Shown one piece after another: positions 12,276-23,599 of a stretch of 64,000 bases of DNA. Source of the stretch: Macrostomum hystrix (Eukaryota > Platyhelminthes > Macrostomidae); NCBI GenBank assembly GCA_950097015.1, contig CATNEN010000037.1, forward strand, positions 310,001 through 374,000, written 5' to 3'. Position 1 is the first letter of the stretch, and every line of letters begins with the position of its first letter. Under the pieces are notes generated by a model. That model searched no databases. It saw only the letters and a list, made by a program, of their open reading frames with translations, and was not told where the DNA came from. A program made the translations under genes and the position numbers.

Positions 12276-13927
12276 GGCGGCGGTCCGGCGCGCTCAGAGA
12301 GAATTAGTGAGAGAGGCAGCGAAGACAGGTCAGACGGAAGTCACCCTGCATTAGGCTCCCGCGTCCCCTTGAATCAAGGGGAGTTAAGAAGTGTCTGGGA
12401 GTAATTTGGTTTTGACTGGATGGAGGCGAGCGAGTCCTCGGTGTCCAGTTCGAGCAGCTCCTTCCTATAATGAGTAGACAACTCAGCTAACCGGACAGGG
12501 GCAACAGCTGGGGAGCTGGCCGTTCAGCTGGCTCTTTCTGTCTCTCCTGTCCTGTCTCTCTGTTTCTTAGTATTTCTTTATTATTTCTCGCAGCCCCGCT
12601 CACTCCCTCTTGAACAAGGTGACACGGCGCTGTTAGGCAAGGAGGGCCCAATGCGGACGGCAGTTTGATGGAGCTTAGATGGCTGCTGAAGGCTGCTGCT
12701 GAGTGAGGCAGTAGGGGAGATTGGGAATAGATCCTGAGGTGGGCCTCAGGAGGGGTAGGACCTGTACTTGTATTGGACGCGACTCTGAGATGGCTTGGGA
12801 GGGAGGAGGGAAAGCCAAAATGTGAAGTGCGATAGTTTGGTGGGGAGAAAAGAAGAGAGAGACGGAGAACAGGAGGGAGAACGGAGGTTTTGGACAGGAA
12901 TTTGTCAGAGCGAATTCTCAGGCCTCATCTAACTACTGGGCCAGATCTCCCAAACAAGCGAGGCTCTAACAGGACTAACCCGGCCCTACCAGCCAATCGC
13001 AGAGCGCGCTTTGGGCGCCTATTGATCCAGTGCAGCCACCTTTCTCGCTCTTAACTCCCCCCTCAGTGCTTCTCTCCACCGTTCTCCCAATTCCTGTTTC
13101 AGATCCTTCCTGTCCAACCAGCGCTGCTTCTCCGCCCGTCTGTCACACCAAATTCTGAGGAGCGTAATGTGAAAGTACGCTGCATGCAGCGCATTTTTTG
13201 GACTAAGGTGCGACAATGAAAATTGAAGCCAATTCTGACTGGGCTGCGAGCCCCCGTTTTCATCGTTCATCTCTGCGTCAACCCTCTCTCCCCCTCTCTC
13301 TTCCCTAAAAGTCTTCGGCCGATCCCATGGCATCACAATGGGATTACTGCACCGTTTGCATTTGGTGCATTTTCCCAATGGTCGACCTTCTGATCTATCT
13401 CTCCCTCTCTCCCACAGCTCCTCCTGTGGCGTGAGGCTGGAGGAGCTGAGGCTGGGAGGGTCTGTCAACAGAATAGAGCAACATCACCCCCTTTCCAATG
13501 CGCTGCAGCGGCCACATTTCTGTGGAGGTTGGCGGATGTTGGGGTAGATCATGAGTAGCTGAATATCGCTCTGTGTGAGTCAACAGGCTGCATTCAGAGT
13601 TGCTGCTGAAAATGGGGACGAGTCACAATTGTCCTCATACCCTCATCTAACTATGGGCCGCACCGCTTTGACTCAATAGTGTTCTCATAGCTGGAATCTT
13701 CATGCCTGAGCTGTTTTAATTGTGAATAAACTGCAAAACGCATTTTTGATTAGAATCAAAATCTAATTGAATACAATAGTCTAAATCCGTCAGCCAAGGA
13801 AGTTAGTGCAGAAGGGACAAGTATTTCAAGACTGGGCTAATCAAACAGCCTACGATTGGACATAAAACAAGATCCCATTCCGAATTCGCAAATTACTCAT
13901 TTTATTGTAACTCAAGATCCAAATAAC
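12276..13927. other. Kv1 upstream region / 5' UTR, no further gene supported
   Basis: GC-moderate sequence with CT/GA-rich runs typical of a 5' flank on the minus strand. A 149-codon minus frame (13019-13468) shows no domain and is not called. Confidence 0.4.
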
Positions 13928-16362
13928 CTGGATCCAATATACTTCGTACCACTCTAAATGATCCAGTATACCACTCTAAATGATCCAGTATACCATTCTA
14001 AATGATCCAGTATACCACTTCTAAATGATCCAGTATACCATTCTAAATGATCCAGTATACCACTCTAAATGATCCAGTATACCATTCTAAATGATCCAGT
14101 ATACCACTCTAAATGATCCAGTATACCACTCTAAATGATCCAGTATACCACTCTAAATGATCCAGTATACCATTCTAAATGATCCAGTATACCACTCTAA
14201 ATGATCCAGTATACCACTCTAAATGATCCAGTATACCACTCTAAATGATCCAGTATACCACTCTAAATGATCCAGTATACCATTCTAAATGATCCAGTAT
14301 ACCATTCTAAATGATCCAGTATACCACTCTAAATGATCCAGTATACCATTCTAAATGATCCAGTATACCACTCTAAATGATCCAGTATACCACTCTAAAT
14401 GATCCAGTATACCACTCTAAATGATCCAGTATACCATTCTAAATGATCCAGTATACCACTCTAAATGATCCAGAATACCACTCTAAATGATCCAGAATAC
14501 CATTCTAAATGATCCAGTATACCATTCTAAATGATCCAGTATACCACTCTAAATGATACAGTATACCATTCTAAATGATCCAGTATACCATTCTAAATGA
14601 TCCAGTATACCATTCTAAATGATCCAGTATACCACTCTAAATGATCCAGTATACCACTCTAAATGATCCAGTATACCACTCTAAATGATCCAGTATACCA
14701 CTCTAAATGATCCAGTATACCATTCTAAATGATCCAGTATACCACTCTAAATGATACAGTATACCATTCTAAATGATCCAGTATACCATTCTAAATGATC
14801 CAGTATACCACTCTAAATGATCCAGTATACCACTCTAAATGATCCAGTATACCATTCTAAATGATCCAGAATACCACTCTAAATGATCCAGTATACCACT
14901 CTAAATGATCCAGTATACCACTCTAAATGATCCAGTATACCACTCTAAATGATCCAGTATACCATTCTAAATGATCCAGTATACCATTCTAAATGATCCA
15001 GTATACCATTCTAAATGATCCAGTATACCACTCTAAATGATCCAGTATACCACTCTAAATGATCCAGTATACCACTCTAAATGATCCAGTATACCATTCT
15101 AAATGATCCAGTATACCATTCTAAATGATCCAGTATACCACTCTAAATGATCCAGTATACCACTCTAAATGATCCAGTATACCACTCTAAATGATCCAGT
15201 ATACCACTCTAAATGATCCAGTATACCACTCTAAATGATCCAGTATACCATTCTAAATGATCCAGTATACCATTCTAAATGATCCAGTATACCACTCTAA
15301 ATGATCCAGTATACCACTCTAAATGATCCAGTATACCACTCTAAATGATCCAGTATACCACTCTAAATGATCCAGTATACCATTCTAAATGATCCAGTAT
15401 ACCATTCTAAATGATCCAGTATACCACTCTAAATGATCCAGTATACCACTCTAAATGATCCAGTATACCATTCTAAATGATCCAGTATACCACTCTAAAT
15501 GATCCAGTATACCATTCTAAATGATCCAGTATACCACTCTAAATGATCCAGTATACCACTCTAAATGATCCAGTATACCATTCTAAATGATCCAGTATAC
15601 CACTCTAAATGATCCAGTATACCACTCTAAATGATCCAGTATACCACTCTAAATGATCCAGTATACCACTCTAAATGATCCAGTATACCATTCTAAATGA
15701 TCCAGTATACCACTCTAAATGATCCAGTATACCACTCTAAATGATAATATACCACTCTAAATGATCCAGTATACCACTCTAAATGATCCAGTATACCACT
15801 CTAAATGATCCAGTATACCACTCTAAATGATCCAGTATACCACTCTAAATGATCCAGTATACCATTCTAAATGATCCAGTATACCACTCTAAATGATCCA
15901 GTATACCACTCTAAATGATCCAGTATACCACTCTAAATGATCCAGTATACCATTCTAAATGATCCAGTATACCACTCTAAATGATCCAGTATACCACTCT
16001 AAATGATCCAGTATACCACTCTAAATGATCCAGTATACCATTCTAAATGATCCAGTATACCACTCTAAATGATCCAGTATACCATTCTAAATGATGCAAC
16101 ATACCATCCTAAATGATCCAGTATACCATTCTAAATGATGCAACATACCATCCTAAATGATCCAGTATACCATTCTAAATGATGCAAGTATACCATCCTA
16201 AATGATCCAGTATACCTACTCTAAATGATCCAGTATACCACTTCTAAATGATGCAAGTATACCACTCCTAAATGATCCAGTATATCATTCTAAATGATCC
16301 AGTATACCACTCTAAATGATCCAGTATACCACTCTAAATGATGCAACATACCATCCTAAATG
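13928..16362. repeat. 22-bp tandem array, about 110 copies
   Basis: The unit core is ATGATCCAGTATACCAYTCT plus AA. Each unit carries the palindrome GTATAC, and most differ only at CACTCT/CATTCT. The right 300 bp are diverged (GATGCAACATACCATCC), which suggests an older edge. Confidence 0.97.
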
Positions 16363-17074
16363 TCACAGGACTAGTCTTTTCCTTTCGATCTGTTGATTTA
16401 CTAGCTGGTGCTTAGGTGTTTGCACAGCAGGACAGCTTGGTCACTCACATTCCTTCAAGCAATGCTGACACGATTGTTGCTGCCATGCTGATAAGCTCTC
16501 TAAGCTTCGGTGTTCTATGGTTATCACAGGATTTCTGTTCCGACCTGACGGGTCAAAGCACTAACAAGTTGTATTTAGTATTTAGCTACCCATCAGGAGC
16601 GGAATAAGGAATTGATGCAGTAAATCAGGAACTACATCTTATCTTCGGCTATTGGAGGATGGGTACCTAATGTTGAATTGTAAGGCTCACAGCGGTTCAG
16701 GGAGTTCTGGTTAGGTAGCAGCTACATTATTCATTGCCACTGCTTTGCTCCGGTATCACTCACAGCAACGGTCTCTCTTCGTGTGCGTGGGCTAACCAAA
16801 GGCTCCCGTGTCCTCTATTCATACACTTTTCACAGTCAGGATGCTAGCACCGTCAGGATGAGACAGAGAGAGTGGGGTGTTTTCTGAGCGACGCCAGGTC
16901 ACAGGACAAACACGCAAATACTGTTCGGTATAATGGACAGTTTACTTTATTAGTTGCTACTCTGACTGTCTTAGAGAAGAATTGTGATTTTTATACTATG
17001 GATTTTGCATTGCCAAACTCTCACATGAAGGGTTTACAAGGTGATCACAAGAATTATGAAGTTTGATCACTTAC
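16363..17074. other. No gene seen
   Basis: Unique sequence between the 22-bp array and the polyQ exon candidate. Short plus-strand frames show no family resemblance. Confidence 0.45.
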
Positions 17075-17105
17075 TGTTCCCAGTCCTGCATGTCCTGGCG
17101 CAGGC

Positions 17106-17154
<49 letters not shown>

Positions 17155-17310
17155 ATGCTGAAGTCTGTCGCCAGTGACCGTACCGCTGCAGTCCGTTGAC
17201 TCTTCAGCGTTACCCAACAGTCCGCCGCAGGCGCGACCGTCAGATCGTCTGAAATTCGATGTCGGGGGTAATTCATTGATGAAGCTGCTGCTGCTGCTGC
17301 TCATGCTCAT
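17075..17310 (-). CDS. Candidate coding exon with polyQ tract
   Basis: From the ATG at 17308-17310 the minus strand reads MSMSSSSSSFINELPPTSNF..., then a 14-residue glutamine run and HRRLRQDMQDWE, ending at a consensus donor CA|GTAAGT (phase 2); unspliced, a TAA follows at once. A serine run precedes the Q run. Codon use between the runs looks coding. No acceptor with matching phase and no downstream partner exon was found. It could be a 5' exon of a gene to its left (an alternative Kv1 N-terminus is possible but unsupported). Family unknown. Confidence 0.3.
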
Positions 17311-18476
17311 GACGCCACGGTCGATGTTGGCGACAATGAGAACTGTTGGCTAGACTGAGCCTAGGGCTGTAATAAACGTCGTCATGACTTTGCATGGCAG
17401 CCGGGGCAGTCAGTCAGGGCATTGTGTACCGCCTGTCCAAGCTTATTGGATCTGAACCGACTAAGGCAAGGGCAGAGTTGACCTTGAGCTTGTGGCGCAA
17501 TGTTTAATCGGTCCGGTTCTTCTCTTGTTGCCCACAAACTCGCTGGTCCAGTTCGCAGCTATATAGTGAACTGTAATGCGCCTAGGTTGGCTAGACCCTA
17601 ACAGAAAAGGCAGTTCTATGTTCAATAGGAGTTCACTGGGGTGGTTGCTATGGGACTTTCAGCTCCCACTTGCCAAACCCACCGGCACCTTCTAGCCGAT
17701 TGCTGCACAGCGGTGAGGCCTTCTACCCTCCCTCACACAATATCCCACAAATGCAAGGCATACTATTATATTGTAGTCAGTCCAATTTGTTGCACACAAT
17801 CGCACTGTACTTGACCAAGCTTTGCCTACTCGCACACACACATGTATGAATATATAGATTTATATATATGTATATACACAAATGTGCAAAAATAATTTCA
17901 CTGAAGCGCGCCGATTAAGGCTTACAACTTCTCTGTTAGTTAGAAACAGCTCACAGCGAAACGCCAGTGCTTCGAGAGCGTTCCGTTAAAACACTCCCAC
18001 ACAGAGACGCTTCGGTCACTGGCACATTGCGGGGGTGGGTGCTGAGGGGGCGGTTAGTAATCTCCTGAACATTCCCTCCCCGGCAAAATACGGTTTTTAA
18101 TAGCAACGATTGAGGCAACGAGCAAATCAGCAACAACGAGGAAAAAGCTGGCAAACTGTCAATTGAAGGAATAGCCTTGGTAGCTAAAATAGCATAACAT
18201 TATTCAAGATTGAACTTAGAAGATAATGAAATATTTTTTCAACTTTCACTTTCTTTTTCAAAAGAAATAAATGTTTAACTGTTATAACCATGATGTCTAT
18301 GTTTATTCGTGTCAAAAAATAAGATCAGCTCCAAAAAGTACCGAGCATAGCATACTACTGACACAGTAAGTAGGAATAAAGAGATCACCAAGCAGAACTG
18401 CTCAAAATATCTTGCTATCTGAGTGCTTAGTGTTCGTGACGCCAGAATGCCTTACTTCAATAGCGCAGATAGCAAA
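17311..18476. other. No gene seen
   Basis: Unique sequence with a short TA/CA-rich stretch at 17830-17890. No coding evidence. Confidence 0.45.
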
Positions 18477-18771
18477 GACCTGAGTGTCCTACCTGTCATC
18501 GGGACCTGACTGTCCTACCTGTCATCGTAACCTGAGTGTCCTACCTGTCATCGGGACCTGAGTGTCCTACCTGTCATCGGGACCTGACTGTCCTACCTGT
18601 CATCGTAACCTGAGTGTCCTACCTGTCATCGGGACCTGACTGTCCTACCTGTCATCGGGAACTGACAGTCCTACCTGTCATCGGGACCTGACTGTCCTAC
18701 CTGTCATCGGGACCTGACTGTCCTACCTGTCATCGGGACCTGACTGTCCTACCTGTCATCGGGACCTGACT
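18477..18771. repeat. 26-bp tandem array, about 11 copies
   Basis: Unit GACCTGACTGTCCTACCTGT plus CATCGG, with a variant GAGTGT and a variant GTAACC. On the minus strand every unit carries a donor-like ACAG|GTAGGA. Confidence 0.95.
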
Positions 18772-20039
18772 CGAACACAGTGTCTGAGCAGCTAGGCCTG
18801 GACTCGTGCCTGTTGAGCCGATAATGATCCTGCTGCGACTGTTGGCCCCTCGAGCTGTCGTGCCGGCCTCCCGAGATCAGGTGGTTTAGATTCATGACTG
18901 CCCAGCTGCGGCATCGGGCTTGTAGCGCTTGGCAGCACTTGGAACAGTCGCCTAGTCAGCCGTACTGCATATTCGTACAGAAATGCCCGCTTCACACTTT
19001 TCGCTTTGGCCTAGCAACCACTGGGTCCGATTTTTTCAAGGCGCTCTTCTCTGACTCTCGTTTTCTTTTCCTGGCTTGAAGCTTAGTTTTTTTCAGCGGT
19101 TTTTTTTAAAGAAGACAGCGGAGACTTCACAAGCCTGACAAATACGGGTCGAATTTTTGCTATTCTCTTTCTAGTTTTGCCCCTAAGAAGACGTGATTAG
19201 AAATATGGAGCAAAAGCAAGACCCGGATGCCGCTCCGACCTCAGAGGAGAGAGAATCGATTGACAGCTATTAGTGAGTGCTAGATAGAGATAGTGAGCCT
19301 ATTTGTTAGGTTTGAGGTTGCTGCTTCGAGCGGGTTGGCTCCGGCCGATCGCTCTGCCAGAGGCCTGCGAAGCAGTTTTGGTTCGAGCGAAAAAAAACAG
19401 ACACAGGAGGAACAGCGCGCAGGAGAGAGGGCCGCAGTGTTGAGCAGAAGGGGCGCAGGACTGGCATTCACACACCCAGGCAGGCGAGCTGAAGGAAGAG
19501 CGACATGAGAGGTTCCCTCCTTTCTCCCTATCCCTCTAATCCCCTTTTTCCCTCCAGTCATTTTCCCTATATGTCCTTGCCGGGCCTCAGCCACTGGTGT
19601 GTGGCGAAATTTAGGCCGGCTGCGTCTTACAGTTGCGTGCGTGGGGTAATAAGAATGCCAGGGAGTGGGAGGGCGGACTGAAATAGGAAAAAAAATTGCA
19701 CGGACAGTGCAGGACTTGGGAGTACACAATTTACATTTTCTCCCTTCCTTCCCAGGTTTTCGCAAGCTAGCTTCTTATCTCTATGCATTTTTTTACCCTT
19801 CGAATATGTAAATCTAGATCAACTGCCCAGTCTAGCACAGACCCAGTCACCATCCTTGCATTATTGGCTCTTTGTTCAATCACATTAGCTTTCTAAGGAG
19901 GGTGATCAGTTAATGCTGTCTGCATGAGTTTTAATTATAGGTGCTCATCGGCTAATAGTGACATTATTTTATTGAAGTTAATATTCTCGATACACAAGGC
20001 CAAGTAAAAGCAAGTTGTACTTGTACGTATATCACATGA
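18772..20039. other. No confident gene
   Basis: There are short open segments on both strands (minus 18753-18895; plus 19205-19272, ending in a donor-like GTGAGT), but none has a matching partner exon. Confidence 0.4.
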
Positions 20040-20265
20040 GGGGTCGGTCGCAGAGCGGTTAACGCGTTTGCATTCGCGCCAGGGTCCATGAGTTCGATTC
20101 CACGGCGAGGCCACATTCATTTGGGGCGCAGCCGCGGAGAGAAGGCTTGGGGGCTTGTCGTGCAATTTACGCCCTTCAGGGCCAACCTCCAAGGCACAGT
20201 GAGAGTGTACACTGCCTGATGATGAGAAAGTCAGGGCAGATGTACAGCGTGTGCCTGTGTACAGC
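20040..20265 (+). mobile_element. tRNA-derived SINE, copy C (3' truncated)
   Basis: It has a complete tRNA-like head, with A-box-like TCGCAGAGCGGTTAACGCG and B-box-like GAGTTCGATTCC, followed by the family body up to GTGTGCCTGTGTACAG. The 3' third and the ATT tail are absent. Confidence 0.85.
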
Positions 20266-20441
20266 ATAATTCTTCTGGTAGTATTCTAAAAACACTCAAA
20301 ATACTTCAAATGTTACATACAATGCTAGCCATTGTATATTTTTAATTTTCTACGAAATAGTCAATTGCGATTCTTTACATACTAATATAAGTAGTCTGAC
20401 TCAGAAGTAAAGCTCCCACTTTTCAATAGAAAAGTGAATCC

Positions 20442-21118
20442 CACCGATGAGAGTCAGCTCACCCATGACAGTCATCTCACCCATGACAGTCATCTCACCC
20501 ATGACAGTCATCTCACCCATTACAGTCAGCTCAGCTCACCCATGACAGTCAGCTCAGCTCACCCATGACAGTCAGCTCAGCTCACCCATGACAGTCAGCT
20601 CAGCTCACCCATGACAGTCAGCTCAGCTCACCCATGACAGTCATCTCAGCTCACCCATGACAGTCAGCTCAGCTCACCCATGACAGTCAGCTCAGCTCAC
20701 CCATGACAGTCATCTCAGCTCACCCATGACAGTCATCTCAGCTCACCCATGACAGTCAGCTCAGCTCACCCATGACAGTCAGCTCAGCTCACCCATGACA
20801 GTCATCTCAGCTCACCCATGACAGTCAGCTCAGCTCACCCATGACAGTCAGCTCAGCTCACCCATGACAGTCAGCTCAGCTCACCCATGACAGTAAGCTC
20901 AGCTCACCCATGACAGTCATCTCAGCTCACCCATGACAGTCAGCTCAGCTCAACCATGACAGTCATCTCAGCTCACCCATGACAGTCAGCTCACCCATGA
21001 CAGTCAGCTCAGCTCACCCATGACAGTCAGCTCACCCATGACAGTCAGCTCACCCATGACAGTCAGCTCACCCATGACAGTCAGCTCACCCATGACAGTC
21101 AGCTCACCCATGACAGTC
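20442..21118. repeat. 18/23-bp tandem array
   Basis: Units are GCTCACCCATGACAGTCA (18 bp) or the same preceded by GCTCA (23 bp). The 18-bp form occupies both edges and the 23-bp form the middle, so the longer unit probably arose inside and spread. Confidence 0.95.
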
Positions 21119-21724
21119 TAGGCCATCCTGCTGCTTGTGCTGTGCCAGTCCAGTCCTCTGGTTTCAAACTCGTGCTGCAGCAGCCCCAGTCGAGTTGTAA
21201 ATCCGTTCGCTATGTGTCTTTCACTTTAGGCAGGAACCGCCGAACACTGGAGCCTGGAATAGAGAATTAGTTTCGGCTGGCACAAACAGGGTCTGTTTCG
21301 GATGGGTAGGTACATTGGGGGTGGGTGATCTCCGCAGGGACGGCAGCCACGTGGGAAAAATGGCGAGGGGGAGATTCGCGGCTGCAGCCAATCCTTCCGG
21401 CACCTCAGGCTGCAGTCCTGTCTCCCCCACACAGCTTCATGCAAATTGGGTAGCATTCTCTTTGGCCAATACAGAGTGAGCTATCTGTGTGCTGGAAAAC
21501 TGGAAAGTGGAGGATGCGAAGGGGGGACGTCAGGAGACTGGGGTTAGGATTTTCCCACAACACTTTTTTGTTCAGCTGCGGCAAAAATTCAGAAAACTGC
21601 TACGAGACCCACGGGGTGACGAACAGAAAAACTGTTTCTCTGTATTCTAAGTGAATTTTTTGCTAGAGAGAAAACTCTACCGTAGTTGCTTGCCCAGCGA
21701 CTGAAGCCTCACTGTGACGCTAGA
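21119..21724. other. No gene seen
   Basis: Unique sequence. Two overlapping minus frames (21221-21456) lack any recognisable feature. Confidence 0.4.
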
Positions 21725-22189
21725 ACTCACACATCTATTTGCTCACACATCTATTAACTCACACATCTATTAACTGACACATCTATTAACTCACACATCT
21801 ATTAACTGACACATCTATTAACTCACACATCTATTAACTCACACATCTATTTACTCACACATCTATTAACTGACACATCTATTAACTCACACATCTATTA
21901 ACTCACAAATCTATTAACTGACACATCTATTAACTCACACATCTATTTACTCACACATCTATTAACTCACACATCTATTAACTCACACATCTATTTACTC
22001 ACACATCTATTAACTCACACATCTATTAACTCACACATCTATTAACTCACACATCTATTAACTGACACATCTATTAACTCACACATCTATTAACTGACAC
22101 ATCTATTAACTCACACATCTATTAACTCACACATCTATTTACTCACACATCTATTAATTCACACATCTATTAACTCATACATCTATTAT
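21725..22189. repeat. 16-bp satellite, left part (about 29 copies)
   Basis: Unit ACTCACACATCTATTA, with variants ACTGAC and TTTACTCAC. The same satellite resumes at 26354 after the retrotransposon. Confidence 0.96.
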
Positions 22190-22191
22190 AG

Positions 22192-22218
22192 GCGGGTAAA
22201 GCTTGCGGCTTTAACCGC
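22192..22218. repeat. Imperfect inverted repeat at the element's left end
   Basis: Arms GCGGGTAAAGC and GCTTTAACCGC (10 of 11 complementary) flank a 5-bp spacer TTGCG. This is the size and form expected of a tyrosine-recombinase core site. ACCGCTTTTAA (22214-22224) recurs at 26265-26275, at the recombinase stop. Confidence 0.55.
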
Positions 22219-22442
22219 TTTTAATGTTTGAGCAATCCGCCTCGCTACCTTCTCTTTACCAGTCACTCTGCTCACCTAGCTGTACATCCTAGTTTGCGTT
22301 ACCTTGCGTGTTTTACGTACTGAGCGTGTGCACTATCACCACCACCCCTAATTCCCGGGGCACGTGCCTACCACGTAGTTTTATTTGACAACTCTCTCAG
22401 CGTGAGAGGGTGTCGCCGCTGCTCAATTGTCAAAATTTTGAA

Positions 22443-23501
22443 ATGGATCACTTTTTATCAATGACTTCGCGCCAATTATCTGAGCACCTAGAATCGCTCG
22501 GCTGCAGCGTAGAGGAAAGTGCATCAGGTACCAGAGGCGACAAGATAATGAAGATTCTGGCACGGCAGAAGGACACCACCACGGCAACCGACCAAAGCCT
22601 CCAAGCCCGAGTTGACCAGATGCTCGAGACAGCTGCTAGCGGAGGGTCGACGACAGAGCAGATCGACACCAGCAGGACGGGGCTCGCTGCAACTGCTGGA
22701 CCTGGTGATGAGGACGTCGAGGTGGAGATTCGGGCGGCGCAGCAGCGCATCCGACTGCTTCAGCTGAGGCGGGAGGAAGCTGCCCTGCGTTCTGAGCTCG
22801 AGTCCCGCACAGCCGCGCCGCAGCCAGCCGGAAATGACCGGGGTGAGTGGCGATCAGTTCTTAGCACCTTGCTGTCGCAAGACACAGGGGAAAGCGCGAA
22901 GGCCCGGGAACCCCGGCTAAGTAAACCTCTGTTAGTCACCGATTTCCTCTGCAGGGAAGGCTCAGGTGAGAACACAGTGGTGCATAGCCGCTCAGGTGAC
23001 TTGGTATTTAAAGGCAACAAGGCAGTTAGCCCTGAAAACGTCAGTCTGGCGCAATGGATTGTCGGTAACGCCAAGGTGCTGGACTGTATGCTAAGCAGAG
23101 GACAGCTGGTGCGAACTGGTGCAGATGGGCAGCCCGATGTATCCGAACTGCGGCAGTACCTGAAGTACAATGTCCAGATTGGTGGACTGGCAGAGGCTGG
23201 TTTTGGAACGGCCAAAATTATGCGCTTTGACGAGAGTTACCGCATCAATCAGCACAACAGCGACCTGCCGTGGGCCACCGAGTCTTTTCAGCTGCTCGCC
23301 AGGCACCTGCTAGCCCCAGACAGCGCCAGCGACACTCGCTTCCAAAAGCCCAAGTTTTCGCAGTATGCAGCAAACCGTCCCGTCTGCAACAATTTCAACG
23401 CCAACAAATGCTTTCGCAAAGCCTGTCACTTCCAACACATTTGTAAAATCTGCAAGGGCAACCACCCGGCCTGCGCGCACGAGCCGGGCACAGAAGCTTA
23501 A
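22443..23501 (+). CDS. Gag-like ORF1 of the YR retrotransposon
   Basis: 352 codons from the first ATG (Met-Asp-His-Phe); the GTG-initiated extension to 22410 is not needed. Residues 1-55 are a helix-rich N-terminus. The middle holds an E/R/Q-rich likely coiled-coil stretch (VEVEIRAAQQRIRLLQLRREEAALR). The C-terminus carries a C-x7-C-x4-C-x3-H zinc motif followed by C-x2-C (CNNFNANKCFRKACHFQH, CKICKGNHPAC), characteristic of ORF1 in Ngaro-like YR elements and presumably binding the RNA genome. The frame is intact, in contrast to the downstream enzymes. The next ORF begins 98 bp later. The family of the N-terminal part is not recognised. Confidence 0.85.
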   Translation: MDHFLSMTSRQLSEHLESLGCSVEESASGTRGDKIMKILARQKDTTTATDQSLQARVDQMLETAASGGSTTEQIDTSRTGLAATAGPGDEDVEVEIRAAQQRIRLLQLRREEAALRSELESRTAAPQPAGNDRGEWRSVLSTLLSQDTGESAKAREPRLSKPLLVTDFLCREGSGENTVVHSRSGDLVFKGNKAVSPENVSLAQWIVGNAKVLDCMLSRGQLVRTGADGQPDVSELRQYLKYNVQIGGLAEAGFGTAKIMRFDESYRINQHNSDLPWATESFQLLARHLLAPDSASDTRFQKPKFSQYAANRPVCNNFNANKCFRKACHFQHICKICKGNHPACAHEPGTEA

Positions 23502-23599
23502 AAAAACTGAGCACGGAGGCCAGCCAGCGGCCCCCTAGCAAGGAGACCGTCGGCGAGCTGGCCCAGCTCCCTAGTTTTAGTCTTTTAAACCCCCAAGCA

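Noticed and set aside
13019-13468. 149-aa minus ORF upstream of Kv1
   Set aside because: No domain, low-complexity ends and no splice link; more likely 5' UTR or flank.
18753-18895. Minus-strand exon candidate (ATG at 18895, donor in the 26-bp array)
   Set aside because: Its phase does not fit the acceptors before the 17.3-kb exon, and no other partner was found.
19205-19272. Plus-strand start exon (MEQKQDPDAAPTSEERESIDS..., donor GTGAGT)
   Set aside because: It looks plausible, but no in-phase continuing exon is visible before the retrotransposon.
19280-19765. 161-aa minus ORF
   Set aside because: Arg/Pro/Cys-rich reading without domains; typical of a chance frame in GC-rich DNA.
20040-20112. 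Functional tRNA gene
   Set aside because: It has A and B boxes but no acceptor-stem pairing that I could trace, and it continues into the shared SINE body; it is the SINE head.
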